In this document: piece after piece, positions 1 through 12,415 of the stretch
How the letters are laid out: each line of letters opens with the position of its first letter
Position numbering within the stretch: the stretch's first letter is position 1
Program-made: the position numbers and the translations under genes
DNA from: Odiellus spinosus
Taxonomy: Eukaryota; Arthropoda; Arachnida; Opiliones; Phalangiidae
Direction of reading: 5' to 3'
Length of the DNA: 64,000 nt
NCBI GenBank assembly: GCA_963920705.1
Contig: CAWUCO010000268.1
Location: 2,914,001 to 2,978,000 of the forward strand
Notes under the pieces: generated by a model
Told to the model about the DNA's origin: nothing
Seen by the model: the letters and a program-made list of their open reading frames with translations, nothing else
The model's database searches: none

Positions 1-905
1 AATAATAAGAGTTTTCAAAAATCCGTTGAAAAACAAGAAAAATATGGCCAATTCAAGAAACCATAGAATATCAAAATAGTGAAATTTCAGATTTTCAAAA
101 TTCGCTTTTTGATATTAGATGTTTTTTGAATTGGCTATATTTTCCATGTTTTTCAACGGATTTTCCAAAACTCTTGTTTTTTAGATAGACCAATATTTGC
201 TCTTTCGAGTAGTCTTAATTTTGTCTAAATCGCTTAAAAATCAAAAGTTTTGTGTCCATTTTAATCCAATAATCTTGGATTTTTAAGTGTTTTTGCTTTA
301 TTTTAACCAATTTTATATTTGTCACAATTTTGCAATTTAGACAAAACCAAAGTCATTCGAAAGAGCAATTAGTGGACAGTCTAAATAACAAGAGTTTTCA
401 AAAATCCGTTGAAAAACAAGAAAAATATGGCCAATTCAAGAAATCATAGAATATCAAAATAGTTAAATTTCAGATTTTAAAAATTCGCTTTTTGATATTA
501 GATGTTTTTTGAATTGTCCATATTTTCCATGTTTTTCAACGGATTTTCCAAAACTCTTGATTTTCAGATAGACCAATATTTGCTCTTTCGAGTGGTCTTA
601 ATTTTGTCTCAATCGCTTAAAAATCAAAAGTTTTGTGTCCATTTGAATCCAATAATCTTGGATTTTTAAGTGTTTTTGCTTAATTTTAACCAATTTTATA
701 ATTGTCACAATTTTGCAATTTAGACAAAACCAAAGTCATTCGAAAGAGCAATTAATGGACAGTCTAAATAATAAGAGTTTTCAAAAATTAGTTGAAAAAC
801 AAGAAAAATATGGCCAATTCAAGAAACCATACAATATCAAAATAGTCAAATTTCAGATTTTAAAAATTCGCTTTTTGATATTAGATGTTTTTTGAATTGG
901 CCATA
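1..905 (+). repeat. Satellite block 1, 383-bp monomers, + orientation
   Basis: AT-rich satellite beginning inside arm A of a monomer cut by the window edge, with new monomers starting near 343 and 716. Orientation is defined by arm A reading CAATTTAGACAAAACC on this strand and arm B reading GAGTGGTCTTAATTTTGTC. The block ends inside arm B of the third monomer, where the sequence changes from arm B to arm A of the opposite strand. No gene is present. Confidence 0.95.
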
Positions 906-1305
906 TTTTTCTTGTTTTTCAACGGATTTTTGAAAACTCTTATTATTTAGACTGCCCATTAATTGCTCTTTCGAATGACTTTGGTGTTGTCTAAATTGCT
1001 AAGACGTGACAAATATAAAATTGGTTAAAATTAAGCAAAAACACTTAAAAATCCAAGATTATTGGATTCAAATGGACACAAAACTTTTGATTTTTAAGCG
1101 ATTGAGACAAAATTAAGACCACTCGAAAGAGCAAATATTGGTCTATCTGAAAATCAAGAGTTTTGGAAAATCCGTTGAAAAACATGGAAAATATGGACAA
1201 TTCAAAAAGCATCTAATATCAAAAAGCGAATTTTTAAAATCTGAAATTTGACTATTTTGATATTGTATGATTTCTTGAATTGGCCATATTTTTCTTGTTT
1301 TTCAA
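906..1305 (-). repeat. Satellite block 2, - orientation, one-monomer inverted island
   Basis: A roughly 0.4-kb island in which the satellite runs on the opposite strand (arm A reads as TTTTGTCTAAATTG-type complement). The arm A copy is a recognisable variant with GGTGTTGTC and CTAAGACGTGAC at its outer edge. The same variant recurs at the switches near 2.8, 6.5 and 11.9 kb. Confidence 0.93.
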
Positions 1306-2825
1306 CGGATTTTCCAAAACTCTTGTTTTTTAGATAGACCAATATTTGCTCTTTCGAGTAGTCTTAATTTTGTCTAAATCGCTTAAAAATCAAAAGTTTT
1401 GTGTCCATTTTACTCCAATAATCTTGGATTTTTAAGTGTTTTTGCTTTATTTTAACCAATTTTATATTTGTCACAATTTTGCAATTTAGACAAAACCAAA
1501 GTCATTCGAAAGAGCAATTAATGGACAGTCTAAATAAGAAGAGTTTTCAAAAATCCGTTGAAAAACAAGAAAAATATGGCCAATTCAAGAAATCATAGAA
1601 TATCAAAATAGTCAAATTTCAGATTTTAAAAATTCGCTTTTTGATATTAGATGTTTTTTGAATTGTCCATATTTTCCATGTTTTTCAACGGATTTTCCAA
1701 AATTCTTGATTTTCAGATAGACCAATATTTGCTCTTTCGAGTGGTCTTAATTTTGTCTAAATCGCTTAAAAATCAAAAGTTTTGTGTCCATTTGAATCCA
1801 ATAATCTTGGATTTTTAAGTGTGGTTGCTTAATTTGAACCAATTTTATAATTGTCACAATTTTGCAATTTAGACAAAACCAAAGTCATTCGAAAGAGCAA
1901 TTAATGGACAGTCTAAATAATAAGAGTTTTCAAAAATCCGTTGAAAAACAAGAAAAATATGGCCAATTCAAGAAACCATAGAATATCAAAATAGTGAAAT
2001 TTCAGATTTTCAAAATTCGCTTTTTGATATTAGATGTTTTTTGAATTGGCTATATTTTCCATGTTTTTCAACGGATTTTCCAAAACTCTTGTTTTTTAGA
2101 TAGACCAATATTTGCTCTTTCGAGTAGTCTTAATTTTGTCGAAATCGCTTAAAAATCAAAAGTTTTGTGTCCATTTTAATCCAATAATCTTGGATTTTTA
2201 AGTGTTTTTGCTTTATTTTAACCAATTTTATATTTGTCACAATTTTGCAATTTAGACAAAACCAAAGTCATTCGAAAGAGCAATTAATGGACAGTCTAAA
2301 TAACAAGAGTTTTCAAAAATCCGTTGAAAAACAAGAAAAATATGGCCAATTCAAGAAATCATAGAATATCAAAATAGTCAAATTTCAGATTTTAAAAATT
2401 CGCTTTTTGATATTAGATGTTTTTTGAATTGTCCATATTTTCCATGTTTTTCAACGGATTTTCCAAAACTCTTGATTTTCAGATAGACCAATATTTGCTC
2501 TTTCGAGTGGTCTTAATTTTGTCTAAATCGCTTAAAAATCAAAAGTTTTGTGTCCATTTTAATCCAATAATCTTGGATTTTTAAGCGTTTTTGCTTAATT
2601 TTAACCAATTTTATATTTGTCACAATTTTGTAATTTAGACAAAACCAAAGTCATTCGAAAGAGCAATTAATGGACAGTCTAAATAATAAGAGTTTTCAAA
2701 AATCCGTTGAAAAACAAGAAAAATATGGCCAATTCAAGAAACCATACAATATCAAAATAGTCAAATTTCAGATTTTAAAAATTCGCTTTTTGATATTAGA
2801 TGTTTTTTGAATTGGCCATATTTTT
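1306..2825 (+). repeat. Satellite block 3, + orientation, about 4 monomers
   Basis: Monomers begin near 1485, 1866, 2249 and 2632, at 381-383 bp spacing. The block opens inside arm B, joined to the start of arm A of the previous inverted block, and closes inside another arm B. Confidence 0.95.
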
Positions 2826-3605
2826 CTTGTTTTTCAACGGATTTTTGAAAACTCTTATTATTTAGACTGCCCATTAATTGCTCTTTCGAATGACTTTGGT
2901 GTTGTCTAAATTGCTAAGACGTGACAAATATAAAATTGGTTAAAATAAAGCAAAAACACTTAAAAATCGAAGATTATTGGATTCAAATGGACACAAAACT
3001 TTTGATTTTTAAGCGATTTAGACAAAATTAAGACCACTCGAAAGAGCAAATATTGGTCTATCTGAAAATCAAGAGTTTTGGAAAATCCGTTGAAAAACAT
3101 GGAAAATATGGACAATTCAAAAAACATCTAATATCAAAAAGCGAATTTTTAAAATCTGAAATTTGACTATTTTGATATTCTATGATTTCTTGAATTGGCC
3201 ATATTTTTCTTGTTTTTCAACGGATTTTTGAAAACTCTTGTTATTTAGACTGTCCATTAATTGCTCTTTCGAATGACTTTGGTTTTGTCTAAATTGCAAA
3301 ATTGTGACAAATATAAAATTGGTTAAAATAAAGCAAAAACACTTAAAAATCCAAGATTATTGGATTAAAATGGACACAAAACTTTTGATTTTTAAGCGAT
3401 TTAGACAAAATTAAGACTACTCGAAAGAGCAAATATTGGTCTATCTAAAAAACAAGAGTTTTCGAAAATCCGTTGAAAAACATGGAAAATATAGCCAATT
3501 CAAAAAACATCTAATATCAAAAAGCGAATTTTGAAAATCTGAAATTTGACTATTTTGATATTCTATGGTTTCTTGAATTGGCCATATTTTTCTTGTTTTT
3601 CAACG
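2826..3605 (-). repeat. Satellite block 4, - orientation, two-monomer island
   Basis: An inverted island of about 0.78 kb. Its left junction repeats the variant arm seen at 906. Its right part carries an uncommon TTTTCGAAAATCC variant, also found near 6.9 and 12.27 kb, which marks these three regions as copies of one another. Confidence 0.94.
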
Positions 3606-6560
3606 GATTTTTCAAAACTCTTGATTTTCAGATAGACCAATATTTGCTCTTTCGAGTGGTCTTAATTTTGTCTAAATCGCTTAAAAATCAAAAGTTTTGT
3701 GTCCATTTGAATCCAATAATCTTGGATTTTATGTGTTTTTGCTTTATTTTAACCAATTTTATATTTGTCACAATTTTGCAATTTAGACAAAACCAAAGTC
3801 ATTCGAAAGAGCAATTAATGTACAGTCTAAATAATAAGAGTTTTCAAAAATCCGTTGAAAAACAAGAAAAATATGGCCAATTCAAGAAACCATAGAATAT
3901 CAAAATAGTCAAATTTCAGATTTTCAAAATTCGCTTTTTGATATTAGATGTTTTTTGAATTGGCTATATTTTCCATGTTTTTCAACGGATTTTCCAAAAC
4001 TCTTGTTTTTTAGATAGACCAATATTTGCTCTTTCGAGTAGTCTTAATTTTGTCTAAATCGCTTAAAAATCAAAAGTTTTGTGTCCATTTTAATCCAATA
4101 ATCTTGGATTTTTAAGTGTTTTTGCTTTATTTTAACCAATTTTATATTTGTCACAATTTTGCAATTTAGACAAAACCAAAGTCATTCGAAAGAGCAATTA
4201 ATGGACAGTCTAAATAACAAGAGTTTTCAAAAATCCGTTGAGAAACAAGAAAAATATGGCCAATTCAAGAAATCATAGAATATCAAAATAGTCAAATTTC
4301 AGATTTTAAAAATTCGCTTTTTGATATTAGATTTTTTTTGAATTGTCCATATTTTCCATGTTTTTCAACGGATTTTCCAAAACTCTTGATTTTCAGATAG
4401 ACCAATATTTGCTCTTTCGAGTGGTCTTAATTTTGTCTAAATCGCTTAAAAATCAAAAGTTTTGTGTCCATTTGAATCCAATAATCTTGGATTTTTAAGT
4501 GTTTTTGCTTTATTTTAACCAATTTTATATTTGTCACAATTTTGCAATTTAGACAAAACCAAAGTCATTCGAATGAGCAATTAATGTACAGTCTAAATAA
4601 TAAGAGTTTTCAAAAATCCGTTGAAAAACAAGAAAAATATGGCCAATTCAAGAAATCATAGAATATCAAAATTGTCAAATTTCAGATTTTCAAAATTCGC
4701 TTTTTGATATTAGATGTTTTTTGAATTGTCCATATTTTCCATGTTTTTCAACGGATTTTCCAAAAACTCTTGATTTTCAGATAGACCAATATTTGCTCTT
4801 TCGAGTGGTCTTAATTTTGTCTAAATCGCTTAAAAATCAAAAGTTTTGTGTCCATTTGAATCCAATAATCTTGGATTTTTAAGTGTTTTTGCTTAATTTT
4901 AACCAATTTTATAATTGTCACAATTTTGCAATTTAGACAAAACCAAAGTCATTCGAAAGAGCAATTAATGGACAGTCTAAATAATAAGAGTTTTCAAAAA
5001 TCCGTTGAAAAACAAGAAAAATATGGCCAATTCAAGAAACCATAGAATATCAAAATAGTCAAATTTCAGATTTTAAAAATTCGTTTTTTGATATTAGATG
5101 TTTTTTCAATTGTCCATATTTTCCATGTTTTTCAACGGATTTTCCAAAACTCTTGTTTTTTAGATAGACCAATATTTGCTCTTTCGAGTAGTCTTAATTT
5201 TGTCTAAATCGCTTAAAAATCAAAAGTTTTGTGTCCATTTGAATCCAATAATCTTGGATTTTTAAGTGTTTTTGCTTTATTTTAACCAATTTTATATTTG
5301 TCACAATTTTGCAATTTAGACAAAACCAAAGTCATTCGAAAGAGCAATTAATGGACAGTCTAAATAACAAGAGTTTTCAAAACTCCGTTGAAAAACAAGA
5401 AAAATATGGCCAATTCAAGAAATCATACAATATCAAAATAGTCAAATTTCATATTTTAAAAATTCGCTTTTTGATATTAGATGCTTTTTGAATTGTCCAT
5501 ATTTTCCATGTTTTTCAACGGATTTTCCAAAACTCTTGTTTTTTAGATAGACCAATATTTGCTCTTTCGAGTGGTCTTAATTTTGTCTAAATCGCTTAAA
5601 AATCAAAAGTTTTGTGTCCATTTTAATCCAATAATCTTGGATTTTTAAGCGTTTTTGCTTAATTTTAACCAATTTTATATTTGTCACAATTTTGTAATTT
5701 AGACAAAACCGAAGTCATTCGAAAGAGCAATTAATGGACAGTCTAAATAATAAGAGTTTTCAAAAATCCGTTGAAAAACAAGAAAAATATGGCCAATTCA
5801 AGAAAACATACAATATCAAAATAGTCAAATTTCAGATTTTCAAAATTCGCTTTTTGATATTAGATGTTTTTTGAATTGTCCATATTTTCCATGTTTTTCA
5901 ACGGATTTTCCAAAACTCTTGATTTTCAGATAGACCAATATTTGCTCTTTCGAGTGGTCTTAATTTTGTCTAAATCGCTTAAAAATCAAAAGTTTTGTGT
6001 CCATTTGAATCCAATAATCTTGGATTTTTAAGCGTTTTTGCTTAATTTTAACCAATTTTATATTGGTCACAATTTTGCAATTTAGACAAAACCAAAGTCA
6101 TTCGAAAGAGCAATTAATGGACAGTCTAAATAACAAGAGTTTTCAAAAATCCGTTGAAAAACAGGAAAAATATGGCCAATTCAAGAAATCATACAATATC
6201 AAAATAGTCAAATTTCAGATTTTCAAAATTCGCTTTTTGATATTAGATTTTTTTTGAATTGGCTATATTTTCCATGTTTTTCAACGGATTTTCCAAAACT
6301 CTTGTTTTTTAGATAGACCAATATTTGCTCTTTCGAGTAGTCTTAATTTTGTCTAAATCGCTTAAAAATCAAAAGTTTTGTGTCCATTTGAATCCAATAA
6401 TCTTGGATTTTTAAGTGTTTTTGCTTTATTTTAACCAATTTTATATTTGTCACGTCTTAGCAATTTAGACAACACCAAAGTCATTCGAAAGAGCAATTAA
6501 TGGGCAGTCTAAATAATAAGAGTTTTCAAAAATCCGTTGAAAAACAAGAAAAATATGGCC
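3606..6560 (+). repeat. Satellite block 5, + orientation, about 7.7 monomers
   Basis: Head-to-tail monomers of about 383 bp. The stretch 4.4-5.95 kb is one copy of a higher-order module. Its markers are an ATTCGAATGAGC arm, then a CCAAAAACTC arm, then AAAACTCCGTTG near 5380, then AAGAAAACATAC near 5806. The module recurs near 8.2, 10.1 and 13.2 kb. Confidence 0.95.
5593..5651. repeat. Spacer inverted repeat (12-bp stem) of a representative monomer
   Basis: CGCTTAAAAATC at 5593-5604 is the exact reverse complement of GATTTTTAAGCG at 5640-5651, with a 35-bp loop between. The same pair is present in every monomer, either as a perfect 12-bp stem (AAGCG form) or as a 10-bp stem (AAGTG form, where the C becomes T). 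It is a second, smaller dyad lying between the long A/B arm palindromes. Confidence 0.9.
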
Positions 6561-7045
6561 AATTCAAAAAACATCTAATATCAAAAAGCGAATTTTTAAA
6601 ATCTGAAATTTGACTATTTTGATATTGTATGGTTTCTTGAATTGGCCATATTTTTCTTGTTTTTCAACTAATTTTTGAAAACTCTTATTATTTAGACTGT
6701 CCAATTATTGCTCTTTCGAATGACTTTGGTTTTGTCTAAATTGCAAAATTGTGACAAATATAAAATTGGTTAAAATAAAGCAAAAACACTTAAAAATCCA
6801 AGATTATTGGATTAAAATGGACACAAAACTTTTGATTTTTAAGCGATTTAGACAAAATTAAGACTACTCGAAAGAGCAAATATTGGTCTATCTAAAAAAC
6901 AAGAGTTTTCGAAAATCCGTTGAAAAACATGGAAAATATAGCCAATTCAAAAAACATCTAATATCAAAAAGCGAATTTTGAAAATCTGAAATTTGACTAT
7001 TTTGATATTCTATGGTTTCTTGAATTGGCCATATTTTTCTTGTTT
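6561..7045 (-). repeat. Satellite block 6, - orientation island
   Basis: An inverted island of about 0.5 kb. Its left boundary lies inside arm A: the sequence passes from arm A of the + strand straight into the distal part of arm B of the - strand after CCAATTCAA. Its right boundary lies in the CAACGGATTTTTC core. Confidence 0.93.
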
Positions 7046-10000
7046 TTCAACGGATTTTTCAAAACTCTTGATTTTCAGATAGACCAATATTTGCTCTTTC
7101 GAGTGGTCTTAATTTTGTCTAAATCGCTTAAAAATCAAAAGTTTTGTGTCCATTTGAATCCAATAATCTTGGATTTTTAAGTGTTTTTGCTTTATTTTAA
7201 CCAATTTTATATTTGTCACAATTTTGCAATTTAGACAAAACCAAAGTCATTCGAAAGAGCAATTAATGTACAGTCTAAATAATAAGAGTTTTCAAAAATC
7301 CGTTGAAAAACAAGAAAAATATGGCCAATTCAAGAAACCATAGAATATCAAAATAGTCAAATTTCAGATTTTCAAAATTCGCTTTTTGATATTAGATGTT
7401 TTTTGAATTGGCTATATTTTCCATGTTTTTCAACGGATTTTCCAAAACTCTTGTTTTTTAGATAGACCAATATTTGCTCTTTCGAGTAGTCTTAATTTTG
7501 TCTAAATCGCTTAAAAATCAAAAGTTTTGTGTCCATTTTAATCCAATAATCTTGGATTTTTAAGTGTTTTTGCTTTATTTTAACCAATTTTATATTTGTC
7601 ACAATTTTGCAATTTAGACAAAACCAAAGTCATTCGAATGAGCAAATAATGTACAGTCTAAATAATAAGAGTTTTCAAAAATCCGTTGAAAAACAAGAAA
7701 AATATGGCCAATTCAAGAAATCATAGAATATCAAAATTGTCAAATTTCAGATTTTCAAAATTCGCTTTTTGATATTAGATGTTTTTTGAATTGTCCATAT
7801 TTTCCATGTTTTTCAACGGATTTTCCAAAAACTCTTGATTTTCAGATAGACCAATATTTGCTCTTTCGAGTGGTCCTAATTTTGTCTAAATCGCTTAAAA
7901 ATCAAAAGTTTTGTGTCCATTTGAATCCAATAATCTTGGATTTTTAAGTGTTTTTGCTTAATTTTAACCAATTTTATAATTGTCACAATTTTGCAATTTA
8001 GACAAAACCAAAGTCATTCGAAAGAGCAATTAATGGACAGTCTAAATAATAAGAGTTTTCAAAAATCCGTTGAAAAACAAGAAAAATATGGCCAATTCAA
8101 GAAACCATAGAATATCAAAATAGTCAAATTTCAGATTTTAAAAATTCGTTTTTTGATATTAGATGTTTTTTGAATTGTCCATATTTTCCATGTTTTTCAA
8201 CGGATTTTCCAAAACTCTTGATTTTCAGATAGACCAATATTTGCTCTTTCGAGTGGTCTTAATTTTGTCTAAATCGCTTAAAAATCAAAAGTTTTGTGTC
8301 CATTTGAATCCAATAATCTTGGATTTTTAAGTGTTTTTGCTTTATTTTAACCAATTTTATATTTGTCACAATTTTGCAATTTAGAAAAAACCAAAGTCAT
8401 TCGAATGAGCAATTAATGTACAGTCTAAATAATAAGAGTTTTCAAAAATCCGTTGAAAAACAAGAAAAATATGGCCAATTCAAGAAATCATAGAATATCA
8501 AAATTGTCAAATTTCAGATTTTCAAAATTCGCTTTTTGATATTAGATGTTTTTTGAATTGTCCATATTTTCCATGTTTTTCAACGGATTTTCCAAAAACT
8601 CTTGATTTTCAGATAGACCAATATTTGCTCTTTCGAGTGGTCTTAATTTTGTCTAAATCGCTTAAAAATCAAAAGTTTTGTGTCCATTTGAATCCAATAA
8701 TCTTGGATTTTTAAGTGTTTTTGCTTAATTTTAACCAATTTTATAATTGTCACAATTTTGCAATTTAGACAAAACCAAAGTCATTCGAAAGAGCAATTAA
8801 TGGACAGTCTAAATAATAAGAGTTTTCAAAAATCCGTTGAAAAACAAGAAAAATATGGCCAATTCAAGAAACCATAGAATATCAAAATAGTCAAATTTCA
8901 GATTTTAAAAATTCGTTTTTTGATATTAGATGTTTTTTGAATTGTCCATATTTTCCATGTTTTTCAACGGATTTTCCAAAACTCTTGTTTTTTAGATAGA
9001 CCAATATTTGCTCTTTCGAGTAGTCTTAATTTTGTCTAAATCGCTTAAAAATCAAAAGTTTTGTGTCCATTTGAATCCAATAATCTTGGATTTTTAAGTG
9101 TTTTTGCTTTATTTTAACCAATTTTATATTTGTCACAATTTTGCAATTTAGACAAAACCAAAGTCATTCGAAAGAGCAATTAATGGACAGTCTAAATAAC
9201 AAGAGTTTTCAAAACTCCGTTGAAAAACAAGAAAAATATGGCCAATTCAAGAAATCATACAATATCAAAATAGTCAAATTTCATATTTTAAAAATTCGCT
9301 TTTTGATATTAGATGCTTTTTGAATTGTCCATATTTTCCATGTTTTTCAACGGATTTTCCAAAACTCTTGTTTTTTAGATAGACCAATATTTGCTCTTTC
9401 GAGTGGTCTTAATTTTGTCTAAATCGCTTAAAAATCAAAAGTTTTGTGTCCATTTTAATCCAATAATCTTGGATTTTTAAGCGTTTTTGCTTAATTTTAA
9501 CCAATTTTATATTTGTCACAATTTTGTAATTTAGACAAAACCAAAGTCATTCGAAAGAGCAATTAATGGACAGTCTAAATAATAAGAGTTTTCAAAAATC
9601 CGTTGAAAAACAAGAAAAATATGGCCAATTCAAGAAAACATACAATATCAAAATAGTCAAATTTCAGATTTTCAAAATTCGCTTTTTGATATTAGATGTT
9701 TTTTGAATTGTCCATATTTTCCATGTTTTTCAACGGATTTTCCAAAACTCTTGATTTTCAGATAGACCAATATTTGCTCTTTCGAGTGGTCTTAATTTTG
9801 TCTAAATCGCTTAAAAATCAAAAGTTTTGTGTCCATTTGAATCCAATAATCTTGGATTTTTAAGTGTTTTTGCTTTATTTTAACCAATTTTATATTTGTC
9901 ACAATTTTGCAATTTAGACAAAACCAAAGTCATTCGAATGAGCAATTAATGTACAGTCTAAATAATAAGAGTTTTCAAAAATCCGTTGAAAAACAAGAAA

Positions 10001-11925
10001 AATATGGCCAATTCAAGAAATCATAGAATATCAAAATTGTCAAATTTCAGATTTTCAAAATTCGCTTTTTGATATTAGATGTTTTTTGAATTGTCCATAT
10101 TTTCCATGTTTTTCAACGGATTTTCCAAAACTCTTGATTTTCAGATAGACCAATATTTGCTTTTCGAGTGGTCTTAATTTTGTCTAAATCGCTTAAAAAT
10201 CAAAAGTTTTGTGTCAATTTGAATCCAATAATCTTGGATTTTTAAGTGTTTTTGCTTTATTTTAACCAATTTTATATTTGTCACAATTTTGCAATTTAGA
10301 CAAAACCAAAGTCATTCGAATGAGCAATTAATGTACAGTCTAAATAATAAGAGTTTTCAAAAATCCGTTGAAAAACAAGAAAAATATGGCCAATTCAAGA
10401 AATCATAGAATATCAAAATTGTCAAATTTCAGATTTTCAAAATTCGCTTTTTGATATTAGATGTTTTTTGAATTGTCCATATTTTCCATGTTTTTCAACG
10501 GATTTTCCAAAAACTCTTGATTTTCAGATAGACCAATATTTGCTCTTTCGAGTGGTCTTAATTTTGTCTAAATCGCTTAAAAATCAAAAGTTTTGTGTCC
10601 ATTTGAATCCAATAATCTTGGATTTTTAAGTGTTTTTGCTTAATTTTAACCAATTTTATAATTGTCACAATTTTGCAATTTAGACAAAACCAAAGTCATT
10701 CGAAAGAGCAATTAATGGACAGTCTAAATAATAAGAGTTTTCAAAAATCCGTTGAAAAACAAGAAAAATATGGCCAATTCAAGAAACCATAGAATATCAA
10801 AATAGTCAAATTTCAGATTTTAAAAATTCGTTTTTTGATATTAGATGTTTTTTGAATTGTCCATATTTTCCATGTTTTTCAACGGATTTTCCAAAACTCT
10901 TGTTTTTTAGATAGACCAATATTTGCTCTTTCGAGTAGTCTTAATTTTGTCTAAATCGCTTAAAAATCAAAAGTTTTGTGTCCATTTGAATCCAATAATC
11001 TTGGATTTTTAAGTGTTTTTGCTTTATTTTAACCAATTTTATATTTGTCACAATTTTGCAATTTAGACAAAACCAAAGTCATTCGAAAGAGCAATTAATG
11101 GACAGTCTAAATAACAAGAGTTTTCAAAACTCCGTTGAAAAACAAGAAAAATATGGCCAATTCAAGAAATCATACAATATCAAAATAGTCAAATTTCATA
11201 TTTTAAAAATTCGCTTTTTGATATTAGATGCTTTTTGAATTGTCCATATTTTCCATGTTTTTCAACGGATTTTCCAAAACTCTTGTTTTTTAGATAGACC
11301 AATATTTGCTCTTTCGAGTGGTCTTAATTTTGTCTAAATCGCTTAAAAATCAAAAGTTTTGTGTCCATTTTAATCCAATAATCTTGGATTTTTAAGCGTT
11401 TTTGCTTAATTTTAACCAATTTTATATTTGTCACAATTTTGTAATTTAGACAAAACCAAAGTCATTCGAAAGAGCAATTAATGGACAGTCTAAATAATAA
11501 GAGTTTTCAAAAATCCGTTGAAAAACAAGAAAAATATGGCCAATTCAAGAAAACATACAATATCAAAATAGTCAAATTTCAGATTTTCAAAATTCGCTTT
11601 TTGATATTAGATGTTTTTTGAATTGTCCATATTTTCCATGTTTTTCAACGGATTTTCCAAAACTCTTGATTTTCAGATAGACCAATATTTGCTCTTTCGA
11701 GTAGTCTTAATTTTGTCTAAATCGCTTAAAAATCAAAAGTTTTGTGTCCATTTGAATCCAATAATCTTGGATTTTTAAGTGTTTTTGCTTTATTTTAACC
11801 AATTTTATATTTGTCACGTCTTAGCAATTTAGACAACACCAAAGTCATTCGAAAGAGCAATTAATGGGCAGTCTAAATAATAAGAGTTTTCAAAAATCCG
11901 TTGAAAAACAAGAAAAATATGGCCA
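7046..11925 (+). repeat. Satellite block 7, + orientation, about 12.7 monomers
   Basis: Head-to-tail monomers that include a tandem pair of five-monomer higher-order units. About 8.22-9.78 kb matches 10.14-11.69 kb at an offset of about 1915 bp, sharing GAATGAGC, CCAAAAACTC, AAAACTCCGTTG and AAGAAAACATAC markers in order. The block ends with a variant monomer carrying CACGTCTTAGC and CAACACC at its outer edge. Confidence 0.95.
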
Positions 11926-12415
11926 ATTCAAAAAACATCTAATATCAAAAAGCGAATTTTTAAAATCTGAAATTTGACTATTTTGATATTGTATGGTTTC
12001 TTGAATTGGCCATATTTTTCTTGTTTTTCAACTAATTTTTGAAAACTCTTATTATTTAGACTGTCCATTAATTGCTCTTTCGAATGACTTTGGTTTTGTC
12101 TAAATTGCAAAATTGTGACAAATATAAAATTGGTTAAAATAAAGCAAAAACACTTAAAAATCCAAGATTATTGGATTAAAATGGACACAAAACTTTTGAT
12201 TTTTAAGCGATTTAGACAAAATTAAGACTACTCGAAAGAGCAAATATTGGTCTATCTAAAAAACAAGAGTTTTCGAAAATCCGTTGAAAAACATGGAAAA
12301 TATAGCCAATTCAAAAAACATCTAATATCAAAAAGCGAATTTTGAAAATCTGAAATTTGACTATTTTGATATTCTATGGTTTCTTGAATTGGCCATATTT
12401 TTCTTGTTTTTCAAC
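11926..12415 (-). repeat. Satellite block 8, - orientation island
   Basis: Near-identical copy of the island at 6561-7045, offset 5364 bp (14 monomers), with both orientation switches in the same places and the same TTTTCGAAAATCC marker. Confidence 0.93.
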
